This document shows, in pieces, positions 1 through 8,798 of a DNA stretch of 64,000 nucleotides. A model generated the notes under the pieces. The model ran no database searches, had not been told where the DNA came from, and worked only from the letters and a program-made list of their open reading frames with translations. The position numbers and the translations under genes are program-made. Source of the DNA: Acidobacteriota bacterium (GTDB lineage: Bacteria > Acidobacteriota > Blastocatellia > Pyrinomonadales > Pyrinomonadaceae); assembly GCA_003223935.1 (NCBI GenBank), contig QHXQ01000042.1, forward strand, positions 40,962-104,961, in the 5' to 3' direction. Positions within the stretch are counted from its first letter, which is position 1. Each line of letters opens with the position of its first letter.

Positions 1-135
1 GTGCGGCGTGTACCGGTGGTTGAGGCTTTGCATATGGCGCTAAATGGCGAGATAACCGATGCGATCAGTCTGTTGGCGTTGATGCAGTATCAACTTCAGC
101 GTGAGCGTTTCGCCAATGAGTCGAGGTTGGCTTGA
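1..135 (+). CDS. Nudix hydrolase, C-terminal end (partial)
   Basis: An open frame enters from the left edge and stops with TGA at 133-135, giving 44 residues. The tail contains GEITDAISLLALMQYQL. This resembles the extreme C-terminus of ADP-ribose pyrophosphatase-type Nudix hydrolases, where a GEI-D-A motif precedes a helix. The Nudix box would lie outside the window, so catalysis cannot be checked. The gene is followed by a hairpin terminator shared with the convergent small gene. The family call rests on this short tail only. Confidence 0.45.
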   Translation: MRRVPVVEALHMALNGEITDAISLLALMQYQLQRERFANESRLA

Positions 136-170
136 AGAGAACGATTGTCTATGCGCGTGAGCGGAAGGAA

Positions 171-213
171 AAGGCTCAAGTCCTTCCGCAGAAGGTCTTG
201 AGCCTTTTGTTTC
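171..213. terminator. Bidirectional hairpin terminator
   Basis: AAGGCTCAAG (171-180) pairs with CTTGAGCCTT (197-206). The loop contains a second stem, CCTTC/GAAGG, around CGCA. A T-rich tail follows on the plus strand and an A-rich stretch precedes it, so it can serve both the left-edge gene and the convergent gene ending at 244. Confidence 0.8.
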
Positions 214-243
214 TCGTCAGTCCCTGCGCCGAGACGCGGCAGC

Positions 244-498
244 TTAAGCGGCAGCGTAACGGCCGCCCTCGACCGGTTCGGCATAGACGCGACGACCGTT
301 CAGTGCGTCGTCAATTATCTCGCGCACGGCGGCCACGTCTGGGTTCACGTCCATGCGTTCGCAGGCGCGCAGATGACGCAGGATGCCCTCGGTGGCGATG
401 TCCAGCGAGGGGCCGGTCAGTTTCGAGTAGCGGCGCGCTTGAATATGGTCAATTGCTTTCAACCGCTCTTCGAGCGGCAATGTCAGGTTGAAGTTCAC
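244..498 (-). CDS. Small conserved hypothetical protein
   Basis: This 84-residue protein begins with GTG at 498; AAGGAG lies about 12 bases upstream. It is mostly helical and charged, with no signal peptide, membrane segment or recognisable motif. The core reads like a small alpha-helical protein (LEERLKAIDHIQARR, VREIIDDALNGRR). It is convergent with the left-edge gene and shares its terminator. I do not recognise the family; a small DNA-binding or antitoxin-like protein is possible but unsupported. Confidence 0.6.
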   Translation of the reverse strand: MNFNLTLPLEERLKAIDHIQARRYSKLTGPSLDIATEGILRHLRACERMDVNPDVAAVREIIDDALNGRRVYAEPVEGGRYAAA

Positions 499-898
499 TT
501 TCTACAGTCGCTCCTTTTATGTTGGCGGCCCGCCCGAATTAGTTGGCGGCGCTCAAATCATTTAATTGCTTACTTTAGATGCTCGCGGCGCGCGTTTGGA
601 TGCGTTTCGATTGCATTCTCCAACACTTTCGCGCATACGAACACACGCTAGAGGCCCTCTCTGGCTACCCCGGATAAGAATTGGCGGGCTAACAGAAAAA
701 GGCATTCTAGTTGAATCCGCCAAAAATTGCCAGAAATATTTTTTCGTTGTCAGGTGGGATGAGATCGCAACTCAGAAAGAAGCGGCGGGCGCTAAAAATG
801 CAACACCGCATGCGAGTCAGGCGCGGAAAGTATATGCGCCAACTCGCAGGCGGCGCGCGCGGTCGGTTGCAATCGGATGGTGGCGAACTTAAGGGCGA
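499..898. other. Intergenic region, no gene seen
   Basis: About 400 bases between the small gene ending at 244 and the HU gene ending at 899. It holds the 5' region and probable promoter of the small gene. I see no RNA gene, no convincing coding frame and no clear terminator for HU. Confidence 0.5.
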
Positions 899-1207
899 TT
901 ACTTCTTCGGTACGACAGTATCTTTCATCGCTTTACTAACACGGAACTTCAACGTGGTCTTGGCCGGAATCTGGATGGTCTCGCCGGTCTGCGGGTTGCG
1001 CCCTTCACGCGCTTTGCGCTCCGACAGTACGAGTTTGCCGAATCCGGGCAGCACGAATTCGCCGTTGCCCTTGACTTCATTGCTGGCCAGATTGGCCAAC
1101 TCATCGAACAGTTCTCTCACTTGAGAGCGTTTCATGCCGAACTTGTCGGCGAAATGGTTGAGCACTTCGGACTGCGTCATGCGTTTCTTGCCTGCTTTGG
1201 TCGCCAT
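899..1207 (-). CDS. hup: HU-family DNA-binding protein
   Basis: This 102-residue protein has the full HU/IHF fold signature: N-terminal helices (MTQSEVLNHFADKFGMKRSQ), then GEFVLPGFGKLVLSERKAREGRNPQTGE, the beta-arm region with the conserved GRNPQTGE turn that contacts DNA. HU dimers bend and compact DNA without strong sequence preference. The start ATG has AGGAGGT about 14 bases upstream. The N-terminus carries a short lysine-rich extension (ATKAGKKR) typical of acidobacterial and other non-enteric HUs. It is apparently monocistronic, preceded by a tRNA gene on the same strand. HU versus IHF subunit cannot be separated by eye, but HU is likelier for a single copy. Confidence 0.92.
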   Translation of the reverse strand: MATKAGKKRMTQSEVLNHFADKFGMKRSQVRELFDELANLASNEVKGNGEFVLPGFGKLVLSERKAREGRNPQTGETIQIPAKTTLKFRVSKAMKDTVVPKK

Positions 1208-1384
1208 TTCGAAGTGTGACTACCTCCTGCGCACTGGGAAGATTGGGAAAAACTTGCGTCAGCACATATATCACACCCAAGCCCTTCGCGTCTGCAAAAA
1301 AAGCCGATTTTCAACCCTTTTGCGCGAAAAATTTGGGCTTTCGGTTGTCTATGATTGCCCTCAAAAACTCATGTGCACGAGCAA

Positions 1385-1458
<74 letters not shown>

Positions 1459-1510
1459 TTGATAACTGGACTGGCTGCGAAAACTGCCGGACTCAGTTGG
1501 CTTGCGGCGC

Positions 1511-1540
1511 ATTCTAACTATGGGCGTGTAGCAGGGTCAA
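1511..1540 (-). promoter_or_regulatory. Probable sigma70 promoter of tRNA-Pro
   Basis: On the minus strand TTGACC (1535-1540) and TAGAAT (1511-1516) are separated by 18 bases, upstream of the tRNA. The -35 box overlaps the rdgB stop codon. Confidence 0.55.
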
Positions 1541-2178
1541 GCCGAGAGACCTAGCTGCTCTTGCAGATAAGCCTTCAGGGCCGACGCAGCGCGGGCGCGA
1601 TGACTGATGCGCTGCTTGATCGCTTCGGGCAACTCGCCGAACGTCTGCTCATAACCCGCAGGTACAAAAATAGGATCATAGCCAAAGCCGCCTTGCCCTC
1701 GCGCTGCATGCGCGATGCGTCCTTCACAAATGCCCGTGAAAATCTTTGGCGGCGGCGTTGCTGCCTCCATCAATGCGATGGCGCAGACGAAACGCGCTTG
1801 TCGCACCGCTTCGCCGATGTCGGCTAACTCTGAGAGCAAGAGCAAACGCCGCGCTTCGTCGGTCGCACCCGCGCCTGCGTAACGAGCGGAAAGGACGCCG
1901 GGCGCGCCGTCGAGCGCAGTCACTTCAAGCCCCGAATCATCCGCCAGCGTCCAGAGTCCTGTCTGCTCGCAGTAGCCGCGCGCTTTGAGGACGGCATTCT
2001 CGGCAAACGTCGCACCCGTCTCTGCGACTTCGACGACGTGGGGAAACTCTATAAGGCTGTGCAGGCGGAGTGGCAGATCTGACAAAAGCTGCTCGAACTC
2101 GCGCAGCTTGCCGACGTTGCCAGTCGCAATTAATAGATCAATCGGTGCCGTCTCAGCAATGTTGTTGCTGTGCATCAT
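1537..2178 (-). CDS. rdgB: XTP/dITP diphosphatase (non-canonical purine NTP pyrophosphatase)
   Basis: RdgB/HAM1 proteins hydrolyse XTP, dITP and ITP to monophosphates and keep deaminated purines out of nucleic acids. Diagnostic motifs are ATGNVGKLREF near the start, ADDSGLEV in the middle (catalytic aspartates), GFGYDPIF and the C-terminal SHRARA. I start at ATG 2178 (MMHSN...), giving 213 residues. A longer frame reaches 2283 but adds 35 residues unlike the family and would overlap the divergent gene. The tRNA-Pro promoter overlaps its stop. Confidence 0.92.
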   Translation of the reverse strand: MMHSNNIAETAPIDLLIATGNVGKLREFEQLLSDLPLRLHSLIEFPHVVEVAETGATFAENAVLKARGYCEQTGLWTLADDSGLEVTALDGAPGVLSARYAGAGATDEARRLLLLSELADIGEAVRQARFVCAIALMEAATPPPKIFTGICEGRIAHAARGQGGFGYDPIFVPAGYEQTFGELPEAIKQRISHRARAASALKAYLQEQLGLSA

Positions 2179-2319
2179 GCTCAGTTTAACTGTTACTAAG
2201 GTCAACTTGTCAGCACAAACAGCAGAAAGTTTTTGCTCGCCGGAGCGGTTCGCGCTTACAATCTGAACGCTCTGAAACGCCACCCGCAGGCACGGCCAAA
2301 ATTTAGGGGAACGCGAAAC

Positions 2320-3666
2320 TTGGACGGCAGCAGCGACCGTAGCGCATCCGAAGACCTAGCAACGCCAGAAGCCGCGTCCACACGCACTGCTGAAGAGACG
2401 TCAACGGCGCAGCTCGCGCAGACGAACAGCACGCGCGAGTTGGGCTTGTGGCTGCTCGCGCTGCACAGCTTCCTGAACCTGCGCAATCATCCGCTCGGCG
2501 AGAGTGAACGCGCCGAACTCTTGCAACGCGACTTCGCGCCGGAAACGCGGGTCGCGCAACAGACCTTGCGTCGTTGTCTGCGCCTCCTGCTCACGCTCCG
2601 GCCTGATGAGATCGTGCCGGCCAGCAACACGCCGCCGACACTCGCGTCCGATGATGGCGCAGCGAAGAGCGAAAGGCTCGCGCCGCTCGTCGAAGTGCTC
2701 GGCGACGCGCACGGCTTGTGCGAGGCGCTGCTGGCCGCGCCGCGCGTTAGTTTTCATGCTTGGGGTAGTTATAGCCGCTTGCTAGCGCGCGAGTTGGCAC
2801 AGGTGGACGCACACACCAGTTTGATGCTCAATGCGCGGGCACAGTCGCTACTCGATCAACAACCTGAGTTGTTCACGCTGACCGAGCGACTCACGCCCGA
2901 TGCGCTCGGCGCAGACATGCACACCATCTTCGCGCGCCTCGCACTCATGCTCGACGAGTTGCACTTCGTCGGCGAGACCCTGCGCCGCGACGCGCCGCTC
3001 AAACAGACGCTGCCGCTCTTTACGCTCGTGCATGAAGAGGCGCGCACGTTGATCGATCTGATCGAACGGCGGGCGCTGTCGGCGGATGAGTTGAGCATAT
3101 CGGCGCGCACGGAACTTGATGGTGTGAGCTATGCCGTCGGCATGGAATTGTGCAAGGTCTTTGCCCATGAACTCGTCGGACTGGCGTCCCTGCGTGACCC
3201 GACCATCATTTATGCGCGGATCGAAAACGCGCACGGACTGCTGCGCGACTGCTTCCAACAGATCACGGTCGCGCTCGCGCAGGTCTTCGATCCGGCCTTC
3301 GACGGCGCGCGTCTGTTCCAGACCTTCCACACACGGCTCGAACAATCTCTCGTCCTGCGCAGCGATCTGTGGATGCTGTTGGAACATGTGCGCCGGATGG
3401 AGCAGGAAGCAGATCAGCCGCGCCCGCTCACACCACTGCTCGCACGCCTCGACGCATTTCAGGCGAGCAGCATGGCGCATCTGATGTTCAAAGATTGGGA
3501 AGCGTTCGAGCGTTTCGTCCATGAACTGAAAGAAGGGAAAGACCCAACCGAACTCAAGAGCGCGCTCCATCGCTTCGGCACTTTTCTCGAAGCCCTCTTC
3601 AGTCAGATCAACATGCGCGCCGTACTCGCCGATCATCCGTTCGATTACGCCACCAGCATCGAATAA
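2320..3666 (+). CDS. Hypothetical helical protein
   Basis: About 448 residues from a TTG start at 2320, preceded by AGGGGA nine bases upstream. A more distal TTG at 2233 would overlap the rdgB leader and lacks a ribosome site. The protein is leucine- and arginine-rich and almost wholly alpha-helical, with no signal peptide, membrane segment or recognised motif. Its N-terminal 45 residues look disordered. It is divergent from rdgB and convergent with the DUF3352-like gene. I do not recognise it. Confidence 0.7.
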   Translation: MDGSSDRSASEDLATPEAASTRTAEETSTAQLAQTNSTRELGLWLLALHSFLNLRNHPLGESERAELLQRDFAPETRVAQQTLRRCLRLLLTLRPDEIVPASNTPPTLASDDGAAKSERLAPLVEVLGDAHGLCEALLAAPRVSFHAWGSYSRLLARELAQVDAHTSLMLNARAQSLLDQQPELFTLTERLTPDALGADMHTIFARLALMLDELHFVGETLRRDAPLKQTLPLFTLVHEEARTLIDLIERRALSADELSISARTELDGVSYAVGMELCKVFAHELVGLASLRDPTIIYARIENAHGLLRDCFQQITVALAQVFDPAFDGARLFQTFHTRLEQSLVLRSDLWMLLEHVRRMEQEADQPRPLTPLLARLDAFQASSMAHLMFKDWEAFERFVHELKEGKDPTELKSALHRFGTFLEALFSQINMRAVLADHPFDYATSIE

Positions 3667-3671
3667 TAAAG

Positions 3672-3693
3672 TCAGTACCGCCTGCGGTACTGA
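3672..3693. repeat. CAGTACCGC palindrome between convergent genes
   Basis: TCAGTACCGC (3672-3681) and GCGGTACTGA (3684-3693) form a near-perfect palindrome in the 40-base gap between two convergent genes. The same 19-base core occurs twice more near 61.2 kb, so this is a dispersed element that may act as a terminator here. Confidence 0.75.
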
Positions 3694-3706
3694 TCCATCC
3701 ATTGAG

Positions 3707-5428
3707 CTATCCACCGGCTAACTGTCTGGCCAGCGTGCCGAACTGCCCGAAGGCTGAGTGTGTGCGTTTCTCGAAGCCGCCTTCGACCGGGCGCGTCTCG
3801 CTGACCGAATAAGCCCGCTCATCGAGCGCGCGCCTGAACGCTGCGTCGTTCGGCACGTTGTTGGCGCGCAAGGCTCTCTGCCGCGCGAGCAGCGTGATAA
3901 AAGAGCGCATCGCTTCGCGCTCATCTGTGAAGCTGACGATGCCGGCCGGATCGTTAGTCGTGATGCTGGTCGCAGCGCGTGTGAAACCACTGCTGGCAGT
4001 GAGTGTGTGTGTGGACGCGCGCGCGGCCAGACAGCGCCGCACATCGTCCGCACTGCCGAGGATTAGATAGTTGCCGACGAAACAGGCCGCGCCGCGCTCC
4101 TCGTCCGTGCTCAGCCACAACTCTGCATCGGCGTTGTGCTCGACCCGCGCACTGCCCAACTGCTTTTTCACTTGTGCGCGCAACGCCTCGCGGTCGCGCA
4201 CCGCTGCGACGAGCAACAGGCCCGACTCGTCGAGGCGCACGGTCGAAAGTTCTGGGCCGGCGGAGCGCAAAAACTCGTGTGGGTCAGCGATGCCGAACGG
4301 CTTCAGCGCCTCGTCGAGGAAGCGTGTGACTAATGGCGCGATGGTGATGTCGAGTTGTGATGAGAGCGCCGCTTGGAGTTCGCGCCAAGCCATCTCCGGC
4401 TCATGGAAGTTGTAGCGCGTTAGTTGCGAGACGTCTGCGGGCAACAGCGCGGCTGCGCCGTTCGGCGGCGGCTCCGCAGCCGTCAAAGCATCACGCAAGC
4501 GCGGCGACACGCCGTTCGGGACGGTGATGAAGTACGTGTCGGTCATTGCGCCGTCTTGCACGCGCGTGCTCCACGCCGCACCGCCGAGTAGGCGATTCGC
4601 CAACTGCGGCAGCAGCGTCGCGGCGGCGCTCTGCGCTCTCTGATCATCGGCTAAGCGACCGGCGTAAGCGAGCGCCACGACTGCGAGCAGACGACGCGCG
4701 CCCGCAGCCGGCACGTAGCCGAAGACGAGCGCATCGTCCGAGCGCATACGCGCGCGCATCTCTGCCAATTGCGGATCGCTCGTGAGTGCGGGCCGCTCAC
4801 CGCGCCGCACTGCGAGACAAGCCTGCACCGTCGCCTCGTCGTTGCCGATGACGGCAACGCTGCCTGAAATGGCCACGACAATCGGCAAGCCGCCGCGCGG
4901 GTTCGGCCAAGTGGCGAGCGAGGCATCGCCAGACTGTTTGCGTTCAACCTGCACGTCGCCGTATGTGCGGCGCGCATAGTCACCGATCAGTTTTTCAACT
5001 GCTGCTTGCGCCCAGCGCTGGCTCGTGTGCGTCTCGACGACGAGCGCCGCGCGCGGCTTGATGTGTAGAGCCTGCTCCGGTTCTTCCGCCGCATCGAAGC
5101 CCATCACCACAACTGCGACCTGCGCGCGCGATAGCACGACTACGTCGGCCGGCCCTGCACCCGTCCATGCAGCCACGCGGCTGAACCAACCGAATTGAGT
5201 AGCGTCGGTTTTGAGTCCGGCGGGCGGCGCGAGCGCGCGCCATGCTTCAGTTGAGGTAAGACCATTGAAGATGTCGGGCAGACTATTAGCTTCAAAATAG
5301 ATGAGCGCGTCGGCCGGTGCATAGGCGGCCATGTCAACCGGCTGCGGCCGATTCCACCAAAGCCATGCCGCCAGTAACAGCATGAGTGAGCCAGCAATGA
5401 GCAGCAGTGTGCGCAGCCAACGCTTCAT
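3707..5428 (-). CDS. Membrane-anchored DUF3352-like protein
   Basis: 573 residues. One N-terminal membrane segment (about residues 6-24, TLLLIAGSLMLLLAAWLWW) is followed by a large extracytoplasmic part. The opening motif AAYAPADALIYFEANSLPDI and later internal pseudo-repeats (VVVLSRAQVAVVVMG; GSVAVIGNDEATVQACL; GNYLILGSADDVRRCL) match the general pattern of the DUF3352 family, whose function is unknown. It probably sits in the cell envelope. No operon partner: the next gene leftwards is convergent, and the pil leader starts divergently to the right. Confidence 0.75.
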   Translation of the reverse strand: MKRWLRTLLLIAGSLMLLLAAWLWWNRPQPVDMAAYAPADALIYFEANSLPDIFNGLTSTEAWRALAPPAGLKTDATQFGWFSRVAAWTGAGPADVVVLSRAQVAVVVMGFDAAEEPEQALHIKPRAALVVETHTSQRWAQAAVEKLIGDYARRTYGDVQVERKQSGDASLATWPNPRGGLPIVVAISGSVAVIGNDEATVQACLAVRRGERPALTSDPQLAEMRARMRSDDALVFGYVPAAGARRLLAVVALAYAGRLADDQRAQSAAATLLPQLANRLLGGAAWSTRVQDGAMTDTYFITVPNGVSPRLRDALTAAEPPPNGAAALLPADVSQLTRYNFHEPEMAWRELQAALSSQLDITIAPLVTRFLDEALKPFGIADPHEFLRSAGPELSTVRLDESGLLLVAAVRDREALRAQVKKQLGSARVEHNADAELWLSTDEERGAACFVGNYLILGSADDVRRCLAARASTHTLTASSGFTRAATSITTNDPAGIVSFTDEREAMRSFITLLARQRALRANNVPNDAAFRRALDERAYSVSETRPVEGGFEKRTHSAFGQFGTLARQLAGG

Positions 5429-5654
5429 GCGTGCATCCTAACCGTCAGGTGGAGCGGCACGCAAGAAGAGCGCTGGGGAAAACCTGAGCGCGCAGACGGC
5501 GAAGAGACACGCGAAAGACGCGAGCAATGTCCTGTGCGCTCATGGTGCAAAATTCTGGAACTCGCGCGGGGTCGTTCCAGAATAATATCCAGCCTGCTCA
5601 TCAGTCGAGAAACAAAATCCGTTTCTTCTATAAGTTAAACCAGTAAAATTATGA

Positions 5655-5684
5655 TTGACACTGACAAACGCGGTGGGTTATAGT
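5655..5684 (+). promoter_or_regulatory. Sigma70-type promoter for the pil operon
   Basis: TTGACA (5655-5660) and TATAGT (5679-5684) are separated by 18 bases, near consensus. Transcription would start around 5691, leaving a leader of roughly 570 bases before pilM that includes the riboswitch. Confidence 0.75.
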
Positions 5685-5815
5685 TTTAATTGTCGGCGGG
5701 CAGTGGCACCGCCTCCTACTGAGTGCAAGCAGACCGACACACTCCAGCCCCCGAACATGGTCATGCTTGATGAGCGATAAACCGCAGACACGTTCCGAAG
5801 GCCACATTCTTTGAC

Positions 5816-5923
5816 ACTCAACCGAGAAAGGCACACTCCGCGTGAGCGGAGGTCGCAAAGCCGACGGGAGTCAAAAAGCGCGCTGCAAGGACGCGACCGA
5901 CTCGGCCGGGTTGCCGAAGGGGA
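5816..5923 (+). promoter_or_regulatory. Cyclic-di-GMP-I (GEMM-I) riboswitch
   Basis: The element shows the hallmark GEMM-I order. AAAGGCACA is followed by a P2 hairpin CTCCGC-GTGA-GCGGAG (5836-5851, GNRA loop). Next comes the invariant GTCGCAAAGCC (5852-5862), then a second helix with GAGTC (5868-5872) pairing GACTC (5899-5903). It ends with GGCCGGGTTGCCG (5904-5916). By alignment to the Vibrio Vc2 aptamer as I remember it, the ligand-contacting G, A and C appear present, favouring c-di-GMP over cGAMP. The downstream expression platform is not obvious. Position between promoter and pilM implies second-messenger control of type IV pili. Confidence 0.82.
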
Positions 5924-6261
5924 GTCCCATGGCGCGCCGAACGCCGCAAGCCGGTTCGACTCAAACGCCATGACCCGCCTTCCATTCTCGTTCACCGAAC
6001 TGATCGGCGCGCACAGCAACTTCGATTGCTAACCAGTTCGCACGCTCTCCCTCAATCAACGCCAAACGGTTCGTCCGTGTGTCAGCCAAAGCAAGCGTGA
6101 GACTACCAGATTGAGCGCCGTGACAAGATGATGAACCACCTTCCAGTTTGCCACCCACACAACGCACGCAGCCCGCGCTTACGCGCACGCCGCATACGAG
6201 CGCGCCTGCGCCGCACCAGCCGCCGCACGCAGCCAACAGAGCGCAAGGAACAGATAAACGC

Positions 6262-7323
6262 ATGTTCAGCAAAAAATCTGCCAAGAAAAATCTGGTCGGT
6301 TTAGACATCGGTTCAAGTTCGATCAAAGCGGTCGAGTTGTCGGGCAAGCCCGGCAATCTCGTCCTGCTGCACCTCGGCCATGAAGCTTTGCAACCCGACT
6401 CGGTCGTTGACGGCCAGATCATGGAGTTGAACTCCGTCTCCGGCACCATTGCCAGCGTCTTCAGCACGCATCAGATCAAAACTGAGCGCGTCGCCGCCGG
6501 CGTGAGCGGTAGTTCGGTCATCGTCAAGAACATTCTCGTGCCGCCGATGAGCGACGAGGAGCTTGAAGAGTCAATTGACTGGCACGCCGAAGAGCATATC
6601 CCGTTCGAGATCGCGGACGTAAGTCTCGACTATCAAGTTGTCGGGCGTAGCGCCGAATCGCTCCAAGTGCTGCTCGCCGCCTGCAAGCGCGATTTCGTCG
6701 CCAACATCAAGCAAGCGATCCAGCTCGCGGGCCGGCAACCGGCCGTGATTGACGTTGATGCGTTCGCCCTCCAGAACTGCTACGAGATCAACTACGAGCC
6801 GCAGGCCGACGACGTGGTGGCGCTCCTCAACATCGGCGCGGCCACGATGAACATCAACATCCTGCAAGGTGTGCGCAGCGTCTTCACGCGCGATATGTCG
6901 CTCGGCGGCAACCAATACACCGCGCTCTTGCAGAAAGAGTTGGGTTTGACGTTCGAGCAGGCCGAAGCGGTCAAGCGCGGCGCGCCGCTCCCCGAAGGCG
7001 CAGCGCAGAAAGAGATCGGGCCGGTGCTCGAAACAGTCTCCGACATCCTCGCGCTCGAAATTCAAAAGACCTTCGACTTCTATCGCGCGACCTCAGACGA
7101 CGGCCAAGCGGTGGTGCGGAAGATTCTGTTGTCGGGTGGTTGCTCGAAGTTGCCGGGGTTGGCCGCCTATCTGGCGAGCCGGTTCGAAATGAGCGTCGAG
7201 CTATTCGACCCGTTCCGCAAGATTAAGGTTGATCCGCGCCGGTTCGATATTGATTACCTGCGCGAAGTGACGCCGGAGATGGCCGTGGCTGTCGGCCTCG
7301 CCTTGAGAGGAGTGGATGCGTAA
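6262..7323 (+). CDS. pilM: Type IV pilus assembly ATPase-fold protein PilM
   Basis: 353 residues from ATG 6262 (AAGGAA upstream). PilM is an actin-like cytoplasmic protein that binds the PilN N-terminus and anchors the PilNOP alignment complex. The nucleotide-binding motif VGLDIGSSSIKAVEL near the N-terminus and ALLNIGAATMNINIL in the middle are typical, as are SGGCSKLPGLAAYL and the C-terminal AVAVGLALRG. A reading from 6148 would add 38 proline/alanine-rich residues unlike the family. First gene of pilMNOPQ; the stop directly abuts the pilN start. Confidence 0.95.
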   Translation: MFSKKSAKKNLVGLDIGSSSIKAVELSGKPGNLVLLHLGHEALQPDSVVDGQIMELNSVSGTIASVFSTHQIKTERVAAGVSGSSVIVKNILVPPMSDEELEESIDWHAEEHIPFEIADVSLDYQVVGRSAESLQVLLAACKRDFVANIKQAIQLAGRQPAVIDVDAFALQNCYEINYEPQADDVVALLNIGAATMNINILQGVRSVFTRDMSLGGNQYTALLQKELGLTFEQAEAVKRGAPLPEGAAQKEIGPVLETVSDILALEIQKTFDFYRATSDDGQAVVRKILLSGGCSKLPGLAAYLASRFEMSVELFDPFRKIKVDPRRFDIDYLREVTPEMAVAVGLALRGVDA

Positions 7324-8022
7324 ATGATCAAAGTCAACCTCTTGGATTCAGCGACCGAAGGGCCGAGCAGTTTCGCTGCGGTCGAGGCGCGCGTCGCCAC
7401 GCCGCGTGCGCAAGGCCGCTTGATGTTGCTCGCCGTCGTCGCGCTCGCCTTGTTGGCGATGGGCTTCGACTGGCAGACCGCGCGTTCGGCGCGCGCAGAA
7501 GCGCAGGCGCAGCTTGAGCAGCAACAGCGCATCGCTGCGCAGATGGAAGTGGTCAAACGCGAGCAGGCCGATCTAGAGAAGAAGACGCAGGAGGTGCAAG
7601 CGCGCATCGAGGCGATCAAACACCTGCGCGACTCGCAGCAGGGGCCGGTCGCAGTGCTCACGGCGATCAACGACCGCCTGCCGAAGCTCGAAAACTTCCG
7701 GCTCTCCACCATCGAACAAAAGGGTAGCGACCTGACCATCAGCGGCGACTCGCCAAACGAAGACGCCGTGACGCAGTTCGGACGCAGTCTTGAATTCTCT
7801 TCGGGCCTGTTCACGAACCTCAGCATCGAGATCAAGCGCGACATCCTCAAAGCGCCCGAAGGCGTACCCGTCCCCGTCGAAGATAAGGATGCGCCGAAGC
7901 CGCAGACCGTGACCTTCACGATCAAGTGCAAGTACGCGCCGGCCGCACCGCCGTCGCAGCCCGCGCCCGCCAATAACAAGCCGGCCGCGCCGCCCGCCAA
8001 TCAGGTCGCGCAGAACAATTAG
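7324..8022 (+). CDS. pilN: Type IV pilus inner-membrane protein PilN
   Basis: 232 residues. It opens with IKVNLLDSA, the PilM-binding (I/V)NLLP-like motif, followed by one membrane helix (about residues 36-52) and a coiled coil (EAQAQLEQQQRIAAQMEVV...). A periplasmic ferredoxin-like domain follows, then an Ala/Pro-rich tail. It starts immediately after the pilM stop, so translational coupling is likely. The C-terminal Pro/Ala extension is longer than in gamma-proteobacterial PilN. Confidence 0.93.
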   Translation: MIKVNLLDSATEGPSSFAAVEARVATPRAQGRLMLLAVVALALLAMGFDWQTARSARAEAQAQLEQQQRIAAQMEVVKREQADLEKKTQEVQARIEAIKHLRDSQQGPVAVLTAINDRLPKLENFRLSTIEQKGSDLTISGDSPNEDAVTQFGRSLEFSSGLFTNLSIEIKRDILKAPEGVPVPVEDKDAPKPQTVTFTIKCKYAPAAPPSQPAPANNKPAAPPANQVAQNN

Positions 8023-8066
8023 CCAAGGCGCGCACATCCGTTGCGCCGGAGGAAGTGGAAACCGTC

Positions 8067-8735
8067 ATGTCCAGACTCGAACAATTGCAGCAGCAACCTT
8101 GGTACGTCCGCCTCGCGCTGATGTGCGCCGTCGCCGCGCTCGTCTATGGCGGCTTCTGGTATTTCGTCACCAGCAGCACTCGCGCCGAGACGAAAGAGGT
8201 GCAGGTGCAGGTTGATCAACTGCTCGCCACGAACGCCAAAGCGCAGATCGCCTCGCAGCGTCTGAGCGAATTCAAGGCGGCTTACGCGCGCGCGCAGGCC
8301 GACTACGAAGACCTCAAGGCGCTCTTGCCTGAGCAGCGCGAACTGACCAACGTCTTGCAAGGGATCGAAGAGCGCGCAAAGGATCGCCTGTCCGTGACGC
8401 GGTTCACGCCGAAGGAAGACTTCCAGCAAGACTTCTATTCCGGCAAGCCCGTCGAGATTGAAGTCAACAGCTCTTACAACAACCTCGGCGCGTTCTTCGC
8501 GCAGATGGCCGCTTACCAACGCATCGTCTCGATCACAGACTTCAAACTCACGCGCATTGACGATAAGAAAGATGATCTAAAAGCCAAGGGGCAGACGGTC
8601 GGCGCGCAGTTCTTGCTCACCGCTTATTATTCTTCGAACGACAAGGTACAGAACGCGCCGAAGCCCGCCGCGCCCGCAGGCACGCAAGCAGCGTCGACGG
8701 TTGCAAATCAGGTCGCTGCGCCCGCTACGAAATAA
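8067..8735 (+). CDS. pilO: Type IV pilus inner-membrane protein PilO
   Basis: PilO pairs with PilN in the alignment subcomplex. The protein (222 residues from ATG 8067) has one N-terminal membrane helix (VRLALMCAVAALVYGGFWYFV), a coiled-coil segment and a periplasmic domain with FTPKEDFQQDFYSGKPVEIEV, typical of PilO. A GTG at 8055 is also in frame but sits only two bases from GGAGGA, so ATG 8067 is preferred. The C-terminus is Ala/Pro-rich like PilN. Confidence 0.92.
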   Translation: MSRLEQLQQQPWYVRLALMCAVAALVYGGFWYFVTSSTRAETKEVQVQVDQLLATNAKAQIASQRLSEFKAAYARAQADYEDLKALLPEQRELTNVLQGIEERAKDRLSVTRFTPKEDFQQDFYSGKPVEIEVNSSYNNLGAFFAQMAAYQRIVSITDFKLTRIDDKKDDLKAKGQTVGAQFLLTAYYSSNDKVQNAPKPAAPAGTQAASTVANQVAAPATK

Positions 8736-8798
8736 CTTTGAGTGCTGTCTGCCAGCGCGCACCTCTGCGGCGCGCGGGATGTTTTAGGGAAGCAAACC

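Larger units (their letters stand above)
5429..6261. other. Long pil operon leader and divergent promoter region
   Basis: More than 800 bases without a convincing gene. It holds the 5' flank of the DUF3352-like gene, a strong promoter at 5655-5684, a structured riboswitch-like element at about 5816-5923 and a further 340 bases before the pilM start. Short open frames here have no ribosome sites and overlap the structured RNA. Confidence 0.7.

Noticed and set aside
5700..5725. Sigma54 promoter (TGGCAC) in the pil leader
   Set aside because: TGGCAC occurs but the -12 TTGC element is absent at the required spacing; a sigma70 promoter lies just upstream.
5820..5916. cGAMP-specific variant of the GEMM-I riboswitch
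   Set aside because: The base aligned with Vc2 G20 appears to be G, not A, so c-di-GMP is the better prediction; the alignment was by eye.
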